A stretch of 50,012 bases of DNA from Bacillota bacterium (GTDB lineage Bacteria; Bacillota; Clostridia; Acetivibrionales; DSM-1351), in contig JAEYWA010000079.1 in NCBI GenBank assembly GCA_023431385.1, positions 1-50,012 of the forward strand, written 5' to 3'. The translations under genes were made by a program, and so were the position numbers. The notes below the pieces were generated by a model, which searched no databases, had not been told where the DNA came from, and was given only the letters and a program-made list of their open reading frames with translations. Below are positions 1 through 9,400 of this stretch, one piece after another (position 1 is the first letter of the stretch; the number at the start of each line of letters is the position of its first letter).

Positions 1-1
1 T

Positions 2-232
2 GGCAGTATTGGGTACAGCATGCCGGGATTGGGCCACGAAAGCGGAAATTTTACAGGTCAGATGTTGGAGAGCCATTATCACTGGCTGCCCTGGTGCACT
101 TTTGTGGAGGTTGATCCATCTTCAAGATTATATGATACCTTTGGTGGATATGAGATTTCAGATGCACAAAACCTCACTCCTGAAGACCGTGCAAAAAGGA
201 ATCGTATATATGATAATTATATAAGCATATAG
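2..232 (+). CDS. C-terminal fragment of an unrecognised protein
   Basis: An open frame enters from the left edge and ends at a TAG, giving about 76 residues of a C-terminus. It contains the stretch GLGHESGNF and then an aromatic patch (HYHWLPWCTFVEVD) about 25 residues further on, and it ends in a charged helix-like tail. I do not recognise the family, and too little is present to judge membrane or secretion signals. An internal ATG at 20 could start a short ORF, but the frame is open to the window edge and no ribosome site precedes that ATG, so this is more likely the end of a longer gene. It converges on the leftward regulator that follows. Confidence 0.5.
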   Translation, partial: GSIGYSMPGLGHESGNFTGQMLESHYHWLPWCTFVEVDPSSRLYDTFGGYEISDAQNLTPEDRAKRNRIYDNYISI

Positions 233-271
233 TGAAATATATTTTAATAGTAACTCGATGAAAACAGTATG

Positions 272-407
272 AATTAGTGCTAAGCTTATAATTAGGTAAA
301 ATATAAACTTAGCACTAATTTGAATGTTGTCAGATTTTGCACAATAGTCAGGTGATTTCCCAGGGGAAAAATCAGGCGGAAAGCTAATACCGCCAGGAAA
401 ATCTGAC
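272..407. terminator. Structured convergent intergenic region with nested hairpins
   Basis: Between two convergent genes there are three inverted repeats. The first pairs 272-287 with 305-320 (15 of 16 positions). The second is a perfect 10-bp pair, 329-338 with 398-407. The third lies inside the second: GGCGG at 375-379 pairs with CCGCC at 390-394. None is followed by a long T-run. A bidirectional transcription-end region is the simplest reading. A structured RNA is possible, but I match it to no known family. Confidence 0.4.
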
Positions 408-441
408 TGTTGTAAAAATATAAATATAAAAGTAATATCAG

Positions 442-2778
442 TTATAAATTACTGCCTCGGAATGTTGTTGCATTAATACCTGTTACTCTTTTAAAGGCGC
501 GGCAAAAAGTATTTGTAGACAGATAGCCTGTTTTCAAGGCAATTTCACTTATTGACAGGGCAGTACTTCCCAGCAGCTCTTTAGCCTTCTCTATCCTTAA
601 ATTCTCAATATATGAAGAAAGCTTTATACCACTTTGATGCTTAAATATGTATGACAAATACGATTCATTCATATTAAATTTGTCAGCTATAGAGGCAAGT
701 GATATGTTACAATCATGATAATAATCGTTTATATAATCAACAATTTGATTATTGGTATTTAAGCTCTGTTTATCCGATTGCCCGTTCATTATTTCACAAA
801 GCATGTAATAGGAATCGGTTATTATTTTAATCTGCTTCAGTTCACTATATTTGTCAATATTATCAGTATTGCTTATGATGTAATTATAGGTTTTTTCATC
901 AAAGCCTATTTGATTCCATAATTTTATGATAATGCCCAACAGCTCGTAAACAAATAGTTTTTGTAGAGAAGTTGAAAGGTTCGAATCCATAATATTCTTT
1001 GTAAAGAGAGTGTTCAGAATGGATTTGACAGACCCTTTATCACCTGCCTTGACGTTATTAATAAGCTTTGCCTGTAAATCTGTAGGAAAATAGTAATTAA
1101 CCGTATAATTACCTGTTCCGGCATACCACAGAATATTACTGTGCTTGTTGGCAGAGTTGATTTTGAATGCAAGCTTTGCCTTCTCAAAGGATACGGGTAT
1201 ATCAATCAGCTGATCTACAATATTGCCACAGGAGATCAAAAGGCTCTCGAATAAGTTTTTAGGCATTTCCTGCTTTAGTCTTGCCGCCACATTTTCAATA
1301 TAAGGGTTAAGTTTTTCCTGCTGAAATGAGGGATAATCAACAAGCATAACCAACTGCTGTTCATCAAGGTCGCTAATAAGAGCGTCGGGTACCACCTTGC
1401 CAAGGATATCCCTAAGCAGTTGCTTGAAGGAACTCACAATTGACAATTCAAGAGTATCATAATTGTTCAGGTCAGTATCAAATTTAAATATAACAATGCA
1501 GTATACGCTGCCTTTATAATTCAGGCTGATACACCTGGCTACCTTTTCGACTTCTTCCTGTGAGTTGAACTCTCCATTAATAAGCCTTGTAAGAAAGGTT
1601 GTTTTTAAAATAGGAATCTGCTCGTCAATAGTTCTTTTTAAGTTGCTGTTATTATCACCTAATTCACTTATGGTATATTTGATATTCTTAAAAATATCTT
1701 CGCTGATTTCACTGATCTGCATGTTGTTTAATATATCCTGTAAAGGTTTTGCACTTCTTTTGGCCATTATATAAGAAATAATAGTACCCAATAAAACAGA
1801 TATAAGCAGTACGATATATATAATAAACTTAAGATTGTTAGCTTTCTCCAGAACAACCTTTTTAGACTGAACTGCCACGTATTTGAAACCGTTTTCTGTC
1901 TTAATATAGTTGACCATCATTTTCTTGCCGTTTATGGTGACCTCTTTAGAACTTTCTGACTCCGATAAGCTTTGGTTTACTGCTGCTTGAACAGCTTGGA
2001 TATCACATTTTTCACCAGAAAAGTATGTTATTATCTCACCAGCTTTGTTTTCTATATAGGTTACTCCGCCATCATAGGTATTTATCGAGGACAGAAGATC
2101 TGTTATTTCTTTTTTATCAATAACAAGCATTACAATACCGTCATTTTGTCCGTAGGAAATCAAAGGTTTTGAATAGGTAACCATTGTCATATTCACTATA
2201 CCCGAAGGGCTATAATTGTATAGCTCGGCTTCTATTTCTCCAGACAGTCCGCCCTCACTGAGTTTTTCGGTCAGCTCGCCATACCACTCTTCATAGGGTA
2301 TTCCTTTAAATCCCATATACCGTTCGTAAAATTGCTCGTAAGTATACGTAATTTCATTATTCATAACCATTTCACTTTTATTAAAAAAAATAAAGTAATT
2401 CCACACAAATTTGTTGGAGGTATTGTAATTTGTTAAGCTGTCCCTTGTTCTAATGATTGAATATGAATTAGGGTACTGTAATGGGTTTTTTATACCCTGA
2501 AACGCGCTAACATAACTATTCGAGATGATTTGGTCAGCCATGGAATCAGCTTCCTCAAATCTCTGCTCCAGAATGGAAGAAGCCTGTCTGAGAATAGTAT
2601 TGTTTTCATTTATAGAGTCTGAATATACAATTTTGTATGTATTGATATAATATACGTAACCTATTACCAGTGGAATTATTAAAACGGTACAATAAGTGAT
2701 AAAATATTTCAGAAGATACTTATTTGAGGCTCTGACAGATAGTACTTTGATAATTCTTCTTAAATTTCTGATAAACAT
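442..2778 (-). CDS. Membrane-anchored AraC-family regulator with extracellular sensor domain
   Basis: 778-residue protein with one membrane segment near residues 22-44, an extracytoplasmic region of about 270 residues, and a second membrane segment near 318-342. A long cytoplasmic linker follows, ending in an AraC/XylS double helix-turn-helix at about 680-775 (IADKFNMNESYLSYIFK and a second helix pair near ISEIALKTGYLSTNTF). This is the architecture of YesS-like one-component membrane regulators, which couple extracellular ligand sensing directly to DNA binding with no phosphorelay (family knowledge). The start is preceded by GGAG about 9 bases upstream. It lies in the same direction as the next AraC gene, separated by 162 bases. 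The likely target is the neighbouring GH2/importer region, but that is inference from position only. Confidence 0.85.
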   Translation of the reverse strand: MFIRNLRRIIKVLSVRASNKYLLKYFITYCTVLIIPLVIGYVYYINTYKIVYSDSINENNTILRQASSILEQRFEEADSMADQIISNSYVSAFQGIKNPLQYPNSYSIIRTRDSLTNYNTSNKFVWNYFIFFNKSEMVMNNEITYTYEQFYERYMGFKGIPYEEWYGELTEKLSEGGLSGEIEAELYNYSPSGIVNMTMVTYSKPLISYGQNDGIVMLVIDKKEITDLLSSINTYDGGVTYIENKAGEIITYFSGEKCDIQAVQAAVNQSLSESESSKEVTINGKKMMVNYIKTENGFKYVAVQSKKVVLEKANNLKFIIYIVLLISVLLGTIISYIMAKRSAKPLQDILNNMQISEISEDIFKNIKYTISELGDNNSNLKRTIDEQIPILKTTFLTRLINGEFNSQEEVEKVARCISLNYKGSVYCIVIFKFDTDLNNYDTLELSIVSSFKQLLRDILGKVVPDALISDLDEQQLVMLVDYPSFQQEKLNPYIENVAARLKQEMPKNLFESLLISCGNIVDQLIDIPVSFEKAKLAFKINSANKHSNILWYAGTGNYTVNYYFPTDLQAKLINNVKAGDKGSVKSILNTLFTKNIMDSNLSTSLQKLFVYELLGIIIKLWNQIGFDEKTYNYIISNTDNIDKYSELKQIKIITDSYYMLCEIMNGQSDKQSLNTNNQIVDYINDYYHDCNISLASIADKFNMNESYLSYIFKHQSGIKLSSYIENLRIEKAKELLGSTALSISEIALKTGYLSTNTFCRAFKRVTGINATTFRGSNL

Positions 2779-2940
2779 ACTATTGCTCCAAGTCTTTTAA
2801 TTTACATAATCATTCTTATTATATCATTAATATTATTGATTAAGTATCAAATCTAAAGAATTTACAATTACTAAAAAAATGCACATAGCCACCCTGCCTG
2901 TGTTGCTGCAAATCCAAGAGAATATATAATTTGCTGCTTT

Positions 2941-3768
2941 CTAAGTTCTGGAATACAATCTTCTGAACTTGTTAGGAGAGCAGCCTTCATATTCCTTGAA
3001 GACCGAGCCGAAATAGCTGCAGCTGTTAAACCCCATATCCAGAGAAACATCTTTTACACTCTTATCAGGAAAATTTATAAGCTCTTCTTTTGCGGCATTA
3101 ACCCTGCAACGAAGAATGTAAGTAAAGGGGCTAATGCCGTATTCCTTCTTAAATAATCTGCAAAGGTATGAAGAAGATATATCTACCTGTGCAGCTAGTT
3201 CCTCTAGGGATATATTTTTTCTAAAATTTTTTTTAATTAATGTTGTAATAAAGTTGAGCATTTTTTTTCGATGGGTATCGCTCTCAGAGTTTTCAGGTTC
3301 TATAGAAGCATTTATATTTGCTAGAAAGCTGTATAAAACTCCCGAAGCTTCCAGCATACTTGTTGCCTTTTTGGCAATTAGTATCTTATACAGCTTCTTG
3401 TAACAGAACATTACATCATCAAGACTTATAAGTCTGAACACCTGTACACGGTCCATTCCTGCTGCATTGAGAATAATATCGGAACTCGAACCGGAAAATA
3501 TTATCCACCTGAGTGACCAGGGCTCCGCTAAAGGGTAATATTCGTGAGGTACATTAGGATAAAAGAAAAAGGCAGTTTTTCTCTCAATTAAATATTCTCT
3601 GTTATTAATTAAAAGTTTACCTGCTCCTTGTTCACAAATTGCCAGATGATAATTGGGGAAGCCATCCTTTCTGGTGACATGGTCCTGATAATGCTCATAT
3701 CCTATTCCTGTTACATAAAGAGGAAGGGACATATCCCGTTCTGTAAGTAAAGAGAAAATTCTTTCCAT
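2941..3768 (-). CDS. AraC-family transcriptional regulator with N-terminal cupin sensor
   Basis: 275 residues. The N-terminal half (about 10-110) reads as an AraC-type cupin ligand-binding domain (pattern YHLAICEQGAGKLLINNREY, then FFYPNVPHEYYP). The C-terminal third (about 170-272) carries two helix-turn-helix motifs (LEELAAQVDISSSYLCRLFK; VSLDMGFNSCSYFGSVFKEY). It should bind a sugar in the cytoplasm and activate a nearby promoter. AAGGAG precedes the ATG at a normal distance. It is divergent from the GH2 gene with 162 bases between them, the usual arrangement of an AraC activator and its target, so control of the GH2 gene is a reasonable inference. Confidence 0.85.
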   Translation of the reverse strand: MERIFSLLTERDMSLPLYVTGIGYEHYQDHVTRKDGFPNYHLAICEQGAGKLLINNREYLIERKTAFFFYPNVPHEYYPLAEPWSLRWIIFSGSSSDIILNAAGMDRVQVFRLISLDDVMFCYKKLYKILIAKKATSMLEASGVLYSFLANINASIEPENSESDTHRKKMLNFITTLIKKNFRKNISLEELAAQVDISSSYLCRLFKKEYGISPFTYILRCRVNAAKEELINFPDKSVKDVSLDMGFNSCSYFGSVFKEYEGCSPNKFRRLYSRT

Positions 3769-3816
3769 ACACTGCTCCTTAGTTCAATATACTTATATAT
3801 TAATAAAATAATTAGA

Positions 3817-3846
3817 TTGTAACTTTTAATAAGTCGTATATATAAT
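3817..3846 (+). promoter_or_regulatory. Candidate promoter of the GH2 gene
   Basis: TTGTAA at 3817-3822 and a perfect TATAAT at 3841-3846 are separated by 18 bases, a good vegetative sigma match. The predicted start of transcription is near 3853, leaving a leader of about 78 bases before the GH2 ATG. The region is shared with the divergent AraC gene. Confidence 0.5.
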
Positions 3847-3930
3847 ATCAATATAGTTATATTATTTCAAGTCGGAGTTCATAATCTGACATGACATTTA
3901 AATAGATTACTTATAGAGAGGATTTTTATA

Positions 3931-6900
3931 ATGAGTAAAAGGTCTGTGCCACTTAATGGAGATTGGTATGTAGCTCTGGATGAAAAGAATACGGGAATAA
4001 GTGAGAAATGGTATAAAAATTTATTTAAGGATACTGCTGAATTACCAGGCACACTTGATGAAAATGGTATAGGTAAACCGGTAACGGAGGTTGACACCTT
4101 CAGATTGAACCGTATCCATAAATATGTTGGGGCTGCATGGTACAACAGATTAATATTCCTTTCTGAGGAAGTAGTTAATAAGCATGTAGTATTGTTTCTG
4201 GAAAGATGCATGTGGAAAACCGACCTATGGGTTAACGGCAAATACGCCGGTTCAGAAAATAGCTTATGTACTCCCCATAAATATAACCTGGATGGAATGC
4301 TTAAAGCAGGTGAAAATCTCATCAGTATCAGGGTAGATAACTCACCTGTATTTAATCTGGGAGTCATGAGCCACGGGTATTCGGAAGAGGTTCAGACCCT
4401 TTGGAATGGTATAGTGGGAAGAATTGAACTGGATATCAAAGATAAGGTTTATGTGGATAGGGCAGACGTGTATTCGGAAATGAATAAAAGCAGGTTAGTA
4501 ACCAGACTGCAGTTGGTGAATACTGCTGAAAAGGCTGCCGAAGGCTTAATACAACTTGCTGTCAGTCCTCATGACGGAGAGACTGTTATTATTAAAAGTT
4601 CACATCATTTCAGTATAGGGGCAAAGTCGTCAGCTGCCGTTGAATTGACTCAGTATTATGAGGACAAGCTGCACTTGTGGAATGAGTTCAATCGGAATTT
4701 ATATAGTATGGATATACTTTTAGAATGTCAGGGTGAAAATTCAGATGAAATGTATTCTGACTCAAGCCATGTACGTTTCGGTATTCGGAGCTTCCGCGCT
4801 GAAGGGCCTGTACTTAAGCTGAATGGCAAAAACATATTTTTACGAGGGACTCATGATGCCGGTAATTTTCCAATTACAGGATATCCGTCAATGCGGGCAG
4901 AGGACTGGAAGCGTATATATTCAACAGCAAAATCCTATGGCATTAATCACTTTAGGTTTCATTCATGGTGTCCTGGGGAAGCGGCATTTGCCGCTGCCGA
5001 CGAAGAAGGAATAATACTGCAGGCAGAGTTACCCCTGTTCGGATATACTGCTCCACCTGTGGGAGAGGATGAACCCAGAGATAGTTTTCTGAGACAGGAA
5101 CTGTTGAGAATTCTGAAGGAATACGGCAATCATCCGTCATTTTGTATGATGTGCATGGGGAATGAACTTCGCGGTGATTACGAAAAGCTGACTGAATTTG
5201 TTGAGCTGGGCTGGAAAACAGACAACAGGCACCTATACTCGGCAGCAGCCAACAATGCTGCAGAACCCAAGGGGGGAATAAAACCAAACAAGGAGGACCA
5301 GTACTATGTTGCCCACGAGGCAAGAGTAAACGGCGAATGTGTTAATAGACGCTGTGAGGCTATTTTTAACAGAGAAAGGCCTGAAACAACATCGGATTAC
5401 AGCGAAACGCTGAAAGGTATAAATGTTCCGACCATATCCCATGAAGTTGGGCAATGGGAGGTTTATCCTGATTTTGAGGAAGTAAAGAAGTATACAGGTG
5501 TTCTTAGAGCAAGAAATATAGAGACCTTTAAAGAGTCGGCAATATCAAAACAGCTTTATCATAAAAATAAGGATTTTGTGAAAGCTTCTGGAAAGCTGGC
5601 TGTTTTGCTGTACAGGGAAGAAATAGAAAGATCACTGAGAACGGCGGATTATGGAGGCTTTCAGCTGCTTGACATGCACGACTTCCCGGGACAGGGAACT
5701 GCTCTTGTGGGGTGGTTGGATGCCTTTTGGGATTCAAAAGGCCTGGTTGAGCCTAAGGAGTTCAGTAGCTGGTGCAATCATTCGGTACTTCTTGCAAGAT
5801 TTACAAAGCATGTATGGCTAAATAATGAGATATTCAGCGCAGAGGTCGACTTTTCAAACTTCAGTCAGAATGACTATTTTCAGATTAATATCGGTTGGGA
5901 ACTGACAGACGTTGAAGGTAATATATTTTACTGCGGTAAATTTAAGGATATCAATGTCCCCCAAGGCAAGCTTTCTTATATCGGAAAGGTGGAGGCTGAA
6001 CTCAATAAGGTAAAAACTGCTGAAAAACTTATATTTAAGCTCACTGCAGATAGCATTTGTATAACAAATCAGTGGGATATATGGGTATATCCTGAAGAAG
6101 CCGATATAGAAATACCGGAATACATATATGTTACAGACAGCTGGAATGACGATACAGCCCGAATCTTGTCAAAGGGCGGAAGCGTGCTTATGTTTGCAGG
6201 AAATGTAAGGAATTCCGAGGCAATGTGTTTTACAACACCCTTCTGGAATACTCAAATGTTTGAGAATCAGAGAAAAACCATGGGCATTCTTTGTGACCCC
6301 AGGCAGCCTGCTCTTTTGAATTTTCCTACCGAATTCCATGCAAACTGGCAATGGTGGGAACTGCTTGCCGATTCAAAATGCATCGGTATAAATGAACTGC
6401 CGGCAGGACTTGAGCCGATTGTATATGCAATAGATCATCCTATTAGGAACAACAGACTGGGAGTTATTTTTGAGGCAAGGGTTCTCAACGGAAAACTTTT
6501 AGTATGCAGTCTTGATTTAAACCGTGATTTAAGCGGGTTACCTGTGGCAAGACAGCTTAGACACAGCCTTCTGAAATATGTTCAAAGTGAACTGTTTAGT
6601 CCTGAATTCTATGTGGAGGAGAATGTCCTGGCAGATATGCTGTCAAAAAATACTTCATCTACCCTAAAAATGCTTACAAAAAATATTAAAGCATCAAATA
6701 CAAAGTACTCCAGTAAAATTGAATATATTCTAGATTCAGACACGTCAAACTTCTGGATAACAATGGGGGGACAATACCCATATGTCATAGATATTGAGCT
6801 TGTTGAAAGGACAGGGATAAAGGGCTTCAGCTATCTACCAAGACAGGATGGTATGAAAATCGGACTTATATCCAGATATGAAATATACATAACCTGTGAT

Positions 6901-7101
6901 CCTATGCAATACGGCAAACCTGTTGCTTCTGGAAGCTTTGAGAATAATCTGGAAAAACAGGAGATTTTTTTGGATTGGATTGATGACGGCTTTAACGTTA
7001 CCAGGAGCAAGACTGGCAAATACATCAGATTTGTTGCACTCGAGGGTTTCAACAGTGTTAGTGAAGCTGCCATTGGCAGTCTGGACATAATACCTGTATA
7101 A
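3931..7101 (+). CDS. Glycoside hydrolase family 2 protein with C-terminal discoidin-like domain
   Basis: 1056 residues. The N-terminal GH2 sugar-binding (jelly-roll) domain covers about 1-170 (PLNGDWYVALDE, WVNGKYAG), followed by an immunoglobulin-like domain to about 290 and the TIM-barrel from about 291. The barrel holds KNIFLRGTHDAGNFP, then the acid/base motif MGNELRG (Glu412); the likely nucleophile is Glu505 in ISHEVGQW (family knowledge, residue assignment by eye). The last 140 residues (about 915-1055) resemble a discoidin/F5-8C carbohydrate-binding fold. No signal peptide is visible, so it should act in the cytoplasm on imported oligosaccharides. GH2 members are mainly beta-galactosidases, beta-mannosidases or beta-glucuronidases, and I cannot tell which this is. 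GAGAGG precedes the ATG. Confidence 0.85.
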   Translation: MSKRSVPLNGDWYVALDEKNTGISEKWYKNLFKDTAELPGTLDENGIGKPVTEVDTFRLNRIHKYVGAAWYNRLIFLSEEVVNKHVVLFLERCMWKTDLWVNGKYAGSENSLCTPHKYNLDGMLKAGENLISIRVDNSPVFNLGVMSHGYSEEVQTLWNGIVGRIELDIKDKVYVDRADVYSEMNKSRLVTRLQLVNTAEKAAEGLIQLAVSPHDGETVIIKSSHHFSIGAKSSAAVELTQYYEDKLHLWNEFNRNLYSMDILLECQGENSDEMYSDSSHVRFGIRSFRAEGPVLKLNGKNIFLRGTHDAGNFPITGYPSMRAEDWKRIYSTAKSYGINHFRFHSWCPGEAAFAAADEEGIILQAELPLFGYTAPPVGEDEPRDSFLRQELLRILKEYGNHPSFCMMCMGNELRGDYEKLTEFVELGWKTDNRHLYSAAANNAAEPKGGIKPNKEDQYYVAHEARVNGECVNRRCEAIFNRERPETTSDYSETLKGINVPTISHEVGQWEVYPDFEEVKKYTGVLRARNIETFKESAISKQLYHKNKDFVKASGKLAVLLYREEIERSLRTADYGGFQLLDMHDFPGQGTALVGWLDAFWDSKGLVEPKEFSSWCNHSVLLARFTKHVWLNNEIFSAEVDFSNFSQNDYFQINIGWELTDVEGNIFYCGKFKDINVPQGKLSYIGKVEAELNKVKTAEKLIFKLTADSICITNQWDIWVYPEEADIEIPEYIYVTDSWNDDTARILSKGGSVLMFAGNVRNSEAMCFTTPFWNTQMFENQRKTMGILCDPRQPALLNFPTEFHANWQWWELLADSKCIGINELPAGLEPIVYAIDHPIRNNRLGVIFEARVLNGKLLVCSLDLNRDLSGLPVARQLRHSLLKYVQSELFSPEFYVEENVLADMLSKNTSSTLKMLTKNIKASNTKYSSKIEYILDSDTSNFWITMGGQYPYVIDIELVERTGIKGFSYLPRQDGMKIGLISRYEIYITCDPMQYGKPVASGSFENNLEKQEIFLDWIDDGFNVTRSKTGKYIRFVALEGFNSVSEAAIGSLDIIPV

Positions 7102-7224
7102 ACAGGAACTAAGCAAACACAAAACCGGTATATCCTGCCTGTTTTCATGAAGTTTAACAGGCTGTTGAATGAATATCTTGAAATGTCACAGCGTATTAAT
7201 ATAAGCATTTCGTTTGCATCTGAG

Positions 7225-7248
7225 TTCTGAATAACAGTTCAGAATTTT
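7225..7248 (+). terminator. Weak candidate terminator after the GH2 gene
   Basis: TTCTGAA at 7225-7231 pairs with TTCAGAA at 7238-7244 around a 6-base loop and is followed by four T. The stem is AT-rich and short, so termination would be inefficient. Confidence 0.3.
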
Positions 7249-7332
7249 AATATGAAACATAAGCCTGTTAATTTTTAGCCACAATTTATGTGTTGAGGTT
7301 ATTCAAATAAATATATTTCATAGGGACCCATT

Positions 7333-7380
7333 AAAATCTGCGGAGAGATTCGGCCATTGCTGAGTCTCTCCGCAGATTTT
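7333..7380. terminator. Perfect 16-bp hairpin, likely bidirectional terminator
   Basis: 7333-7348 is exactly complementary to 7365-7380, with a 16-base loop. The stem begins with AAAA and ends with TTTT, with a GC-rich core (CTGCGGAGAG), so either strand would end its stem in a short T-run. It lies 232 bases past the GH2 stop and 149 before the first permease start. Termination of the GH2 transcript is the best reading; attenuation of the downstream operon is the alternative if its promoter lies upstream. Confidence 0.6.
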
Positions 7381-7528
7381 ATCCCGAAAAATAAAGCTTT
7401 GGTAAAATTTACGGGAGAGCATGATATATTTTGTAATTAAGATCTTAAAATATTGTACAAAAGTTGTAAGGAATTGAACAGGAATCTTGGATATATGTGC
7501 TAAAATTTTGCTAAAGGGGGAGAAGAGA

Positions 7529-8428
7529 ATGAAGAAAAGCAAATCAATCAATTCGGAAGTTGCTTTCCCATATATAATGATTTTACCAACACTGTCGATA
7601 ATTTTTATCTTTTTACTGTATCCGATTGGTAATACATTTTATTTGAGTACGCAAAATCATGTATTGACAAACCTGAAAGATTCCGGATTTATTGGACTGG
7701 AGAATTTCAAAACTCTATCAGTTGATGGGGTTTTCTGGAAATCAGCTGTTAATTCAATAGTATGGACATTTGCAAATGTTGGAATACAAGTTGTTTTGGG
7801 ACTAGTTACCGCTCTTTTCTTAAATATGGATTTTAAAGGCAGGGGTCTATTCCGGGCATTAATGTTTACACCATGGGCAGTAGGTGGTATTTTGGTGGCG
7901 TTAATTTTTGGGTTCATGTTTAATGAAAGCATCGGTGTTATCGGAGATTTATTAATGAAGTTAGGACTTGTAAACCAGAAAGTATCCTGGTTTTCATCTG
8001 GAAATTCATCAATGCTGGCAATTATAATTGCAAATACATGGAGAGGTGTACCGTTTTTTACTGTCAGTATTCTTTCAAGCTTGCAAACTATTCCGCTAGA
8101 AGTGTATGAATCTGCCGATGTGGATGGTGCCAACATCTGGGTGAAGTTTTCCAGAATTACAATGCCGCTGATTAAGGATACACTTATATTGACAACCTTA
8201 CTCAGAACAATCTGGACCTTAAATGTCGTAGACCTAATATATGGTATGACAAACGGAGGTCCGAATTTTTCAACATTAACCATTCCTGTTTATATCATGA
8301 AGCTGTTTAATGAATCATTAAACATGGGATATGCCTCGGCGGTGGCGGTAGTTATGATAATAATTCTAATGATTTTTTCAGCTGCTTATCTAAAAGTGGG
8401 GAAATACGGTGAGGAGGAATATTATTAA
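7529..8428 (+). CDS. ABC sugar importer permease, MalF type
   Basis: 299 residues with about six hydrophobic membrane segments. It contains the cytoplasmic EAA loop that docks the ATPase (YESADVDGANIWVKFSRITMPLI, about residues 204-226). This is the first permease of a family 1 carbohydrate importer. I chose the ATG at 7529 because AAAGGGGGAG lies directly upstream at a normal distance; an in-frame ATG 14 codons earlier has no ribosome site. The stop overlaps the start of the second permease by one base, so the two are translationally coupled. No ATPase gene is present anywhere in the operon. Confidence 0.9.
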   Translation: MKKSKSINSEVAFPYIMILPTLSIIFIFLLYPIGNTFYLSTQNHVLTNLKDSGFIGLENFKTLSVDGVFWKSAVNSIVWTFANVGIQVVLGLVTALFLNMDFKGRGLFRALMFTPWAVGGILVALIFGFMFNESIGVIGDLLMKLGLVNQKVSWFSSGNSSMLAIIIANTWRGVPFFTVSILSSLQTIPLEVYESADVDGANIWVKFSRITMPLIKDTLILTTLLRTIWTLNVVDLIYGMTNGGPNFSTLTIPVYIMKLFNESLNMGYASAVAVVMIIILMIFSAAYLKVGKYGEEEYY

Positions 8429-9261
8429 TGCCAGCAGATAAGACAAAAAAACTGATTACAATTTATATTCCTGTTATTTTTTGCTCTCTCATCACACTAT
8501 TCCCGTTCTATTGGTTTTTGTGCACTTCATTAAAGCCTGAGAGATCAATAATGCAATTGCCGCTTGAATATTTTCCGAGCCAAATTACCGGAGAAAACTT
8601 TTTAAAAATAACAAAAAATTTTGGTTTTTCACATTACTTTATAAACAGCCTGATTGTATCTATTTCCACAACTTTGCTTATTATAGTAATTGCCATAATG
8701 GGAGGATATGCAGTATCAAGATACAAATTCCGGGGGAGAAAGGGATTTATGCTTCTGTTATTGCTCACCCAAATGTTACCGGGAGTTGTTATTTTAATTC
8801 CATTGTTCAGTATATTTAACAAGCTGGGGCTTATTAACAATCTGGGGTCGTTGGTTATAACCTATACCGCTATAAATCTACCGTTTTGCCTCATTATGAT
8901 GAGTGGATTTTTCTCCAGCCTTCCTCCCACCTTGGAAGAGGCTGCAATGATTGACGGATGTTCGAGGTGGAGAGCTATTTTTACAATCATTGTACCGGCA
9001 ATAATGCCTGGAGTTGTATCAAGCGGTGCATTTGCCTTTGTAAATGCCTGGAATGAATTTATATTTTCATTGAATTTTATTAATGATTCCAGTAAATTCA
9101 CTCTACCCATTGGATTAAGTATGATGAAAGGGGAGTTCACTGTGAATTACGGGGGTCTTGCGGCTGGAACGATAATTTCACTTATCCCGGTATTACTGAT
9201 TTTCTGTTATATCCAAAAATATTTGGTTAAAGGATTGGCATCCGGTGCAGTAAAGGGGTAG
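8428..9261 (+). CDS. ABC sugar importer permease, MalG type
   Basis: 277 residues and about six membrane segments. The EAA loop reads LEEAAMIDGCSRWRAIFTII, with the conserved Gly for contact with the ATPase. It pairs with the upstream MalF-type permease, overlapping it by one base, and presumably forms the translocation channel for the substrate captured by the binding protein encoded 139 bases downstream. Confidence 0.9.
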   Translation: MPADKTKKLITIYIPVIFCSLITLFPFYWFLCTSLKPERSIMQLPLEYFPSQITGENFLKITKNFGFSHYFINSLIVSISTTLLIIVIAIMGGYAVSRYKFRGRKGFMLLLLLTQMLPGVVILIPLFSIFNKLGLINNLGSLVITYTAINLPFCLIMMSGFFSSLPPTLEEAAMIDGCSRWRAIFTIIVPAIMPGVVSSGAFAFVNAWNEFIFSLNFINDSSKFTLPIGLSMMKGEFTVNYGGLAAGTIISLIPVLLIFCYIQKYLVKGLASGAVKG

Positions 9262-9400
9262 GTACGACACACAAGGTCGCACTGATAAATATATCTTATA
9301 GATTGCTGCAGAAATATATAGGATGAGTTAACCATTACTGCATTTAGTAAAAATAAAGTCCAATAAAGTCTAAATTAAAATAGAAAAGAGGTTAAAAAAT

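Larger units (their letters stand above)
7102..7528. other. Intergenic region between GH2 gene and importer operon
   Basis: This 427-base gap holds no convincing gene. It contains three inverted repeats: a weak 7-bp pair (7137-7143 with 7156-7162), a hairpin followed by four T (7225-7248), and a perfect 16-bp hairpin at 7333-7380 (listed separately). The AT-rich stretch from 7381 to 7510 should carry the promoter of the importer operon, but I find no pair of -35/-10 boxes at good spacing. Activation by an AraC-type or response regulator from a weak promoter would be consistent with that. Confidence 0.5.

Noticed and set aside
3879..4367. 162-residue leftward frame opposite the GH2 start
   Set aside because: It is antisense to a clear GH2 N-terminal domain and also covers the GH2 ribosome site; no family resemblance.
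7657..8283. 208-residue leftward frame opposite the first MalF-type permease
   Set aside because: Shadow of a clear permease with a good ribosome site; the antisense protein has no recognisable features.
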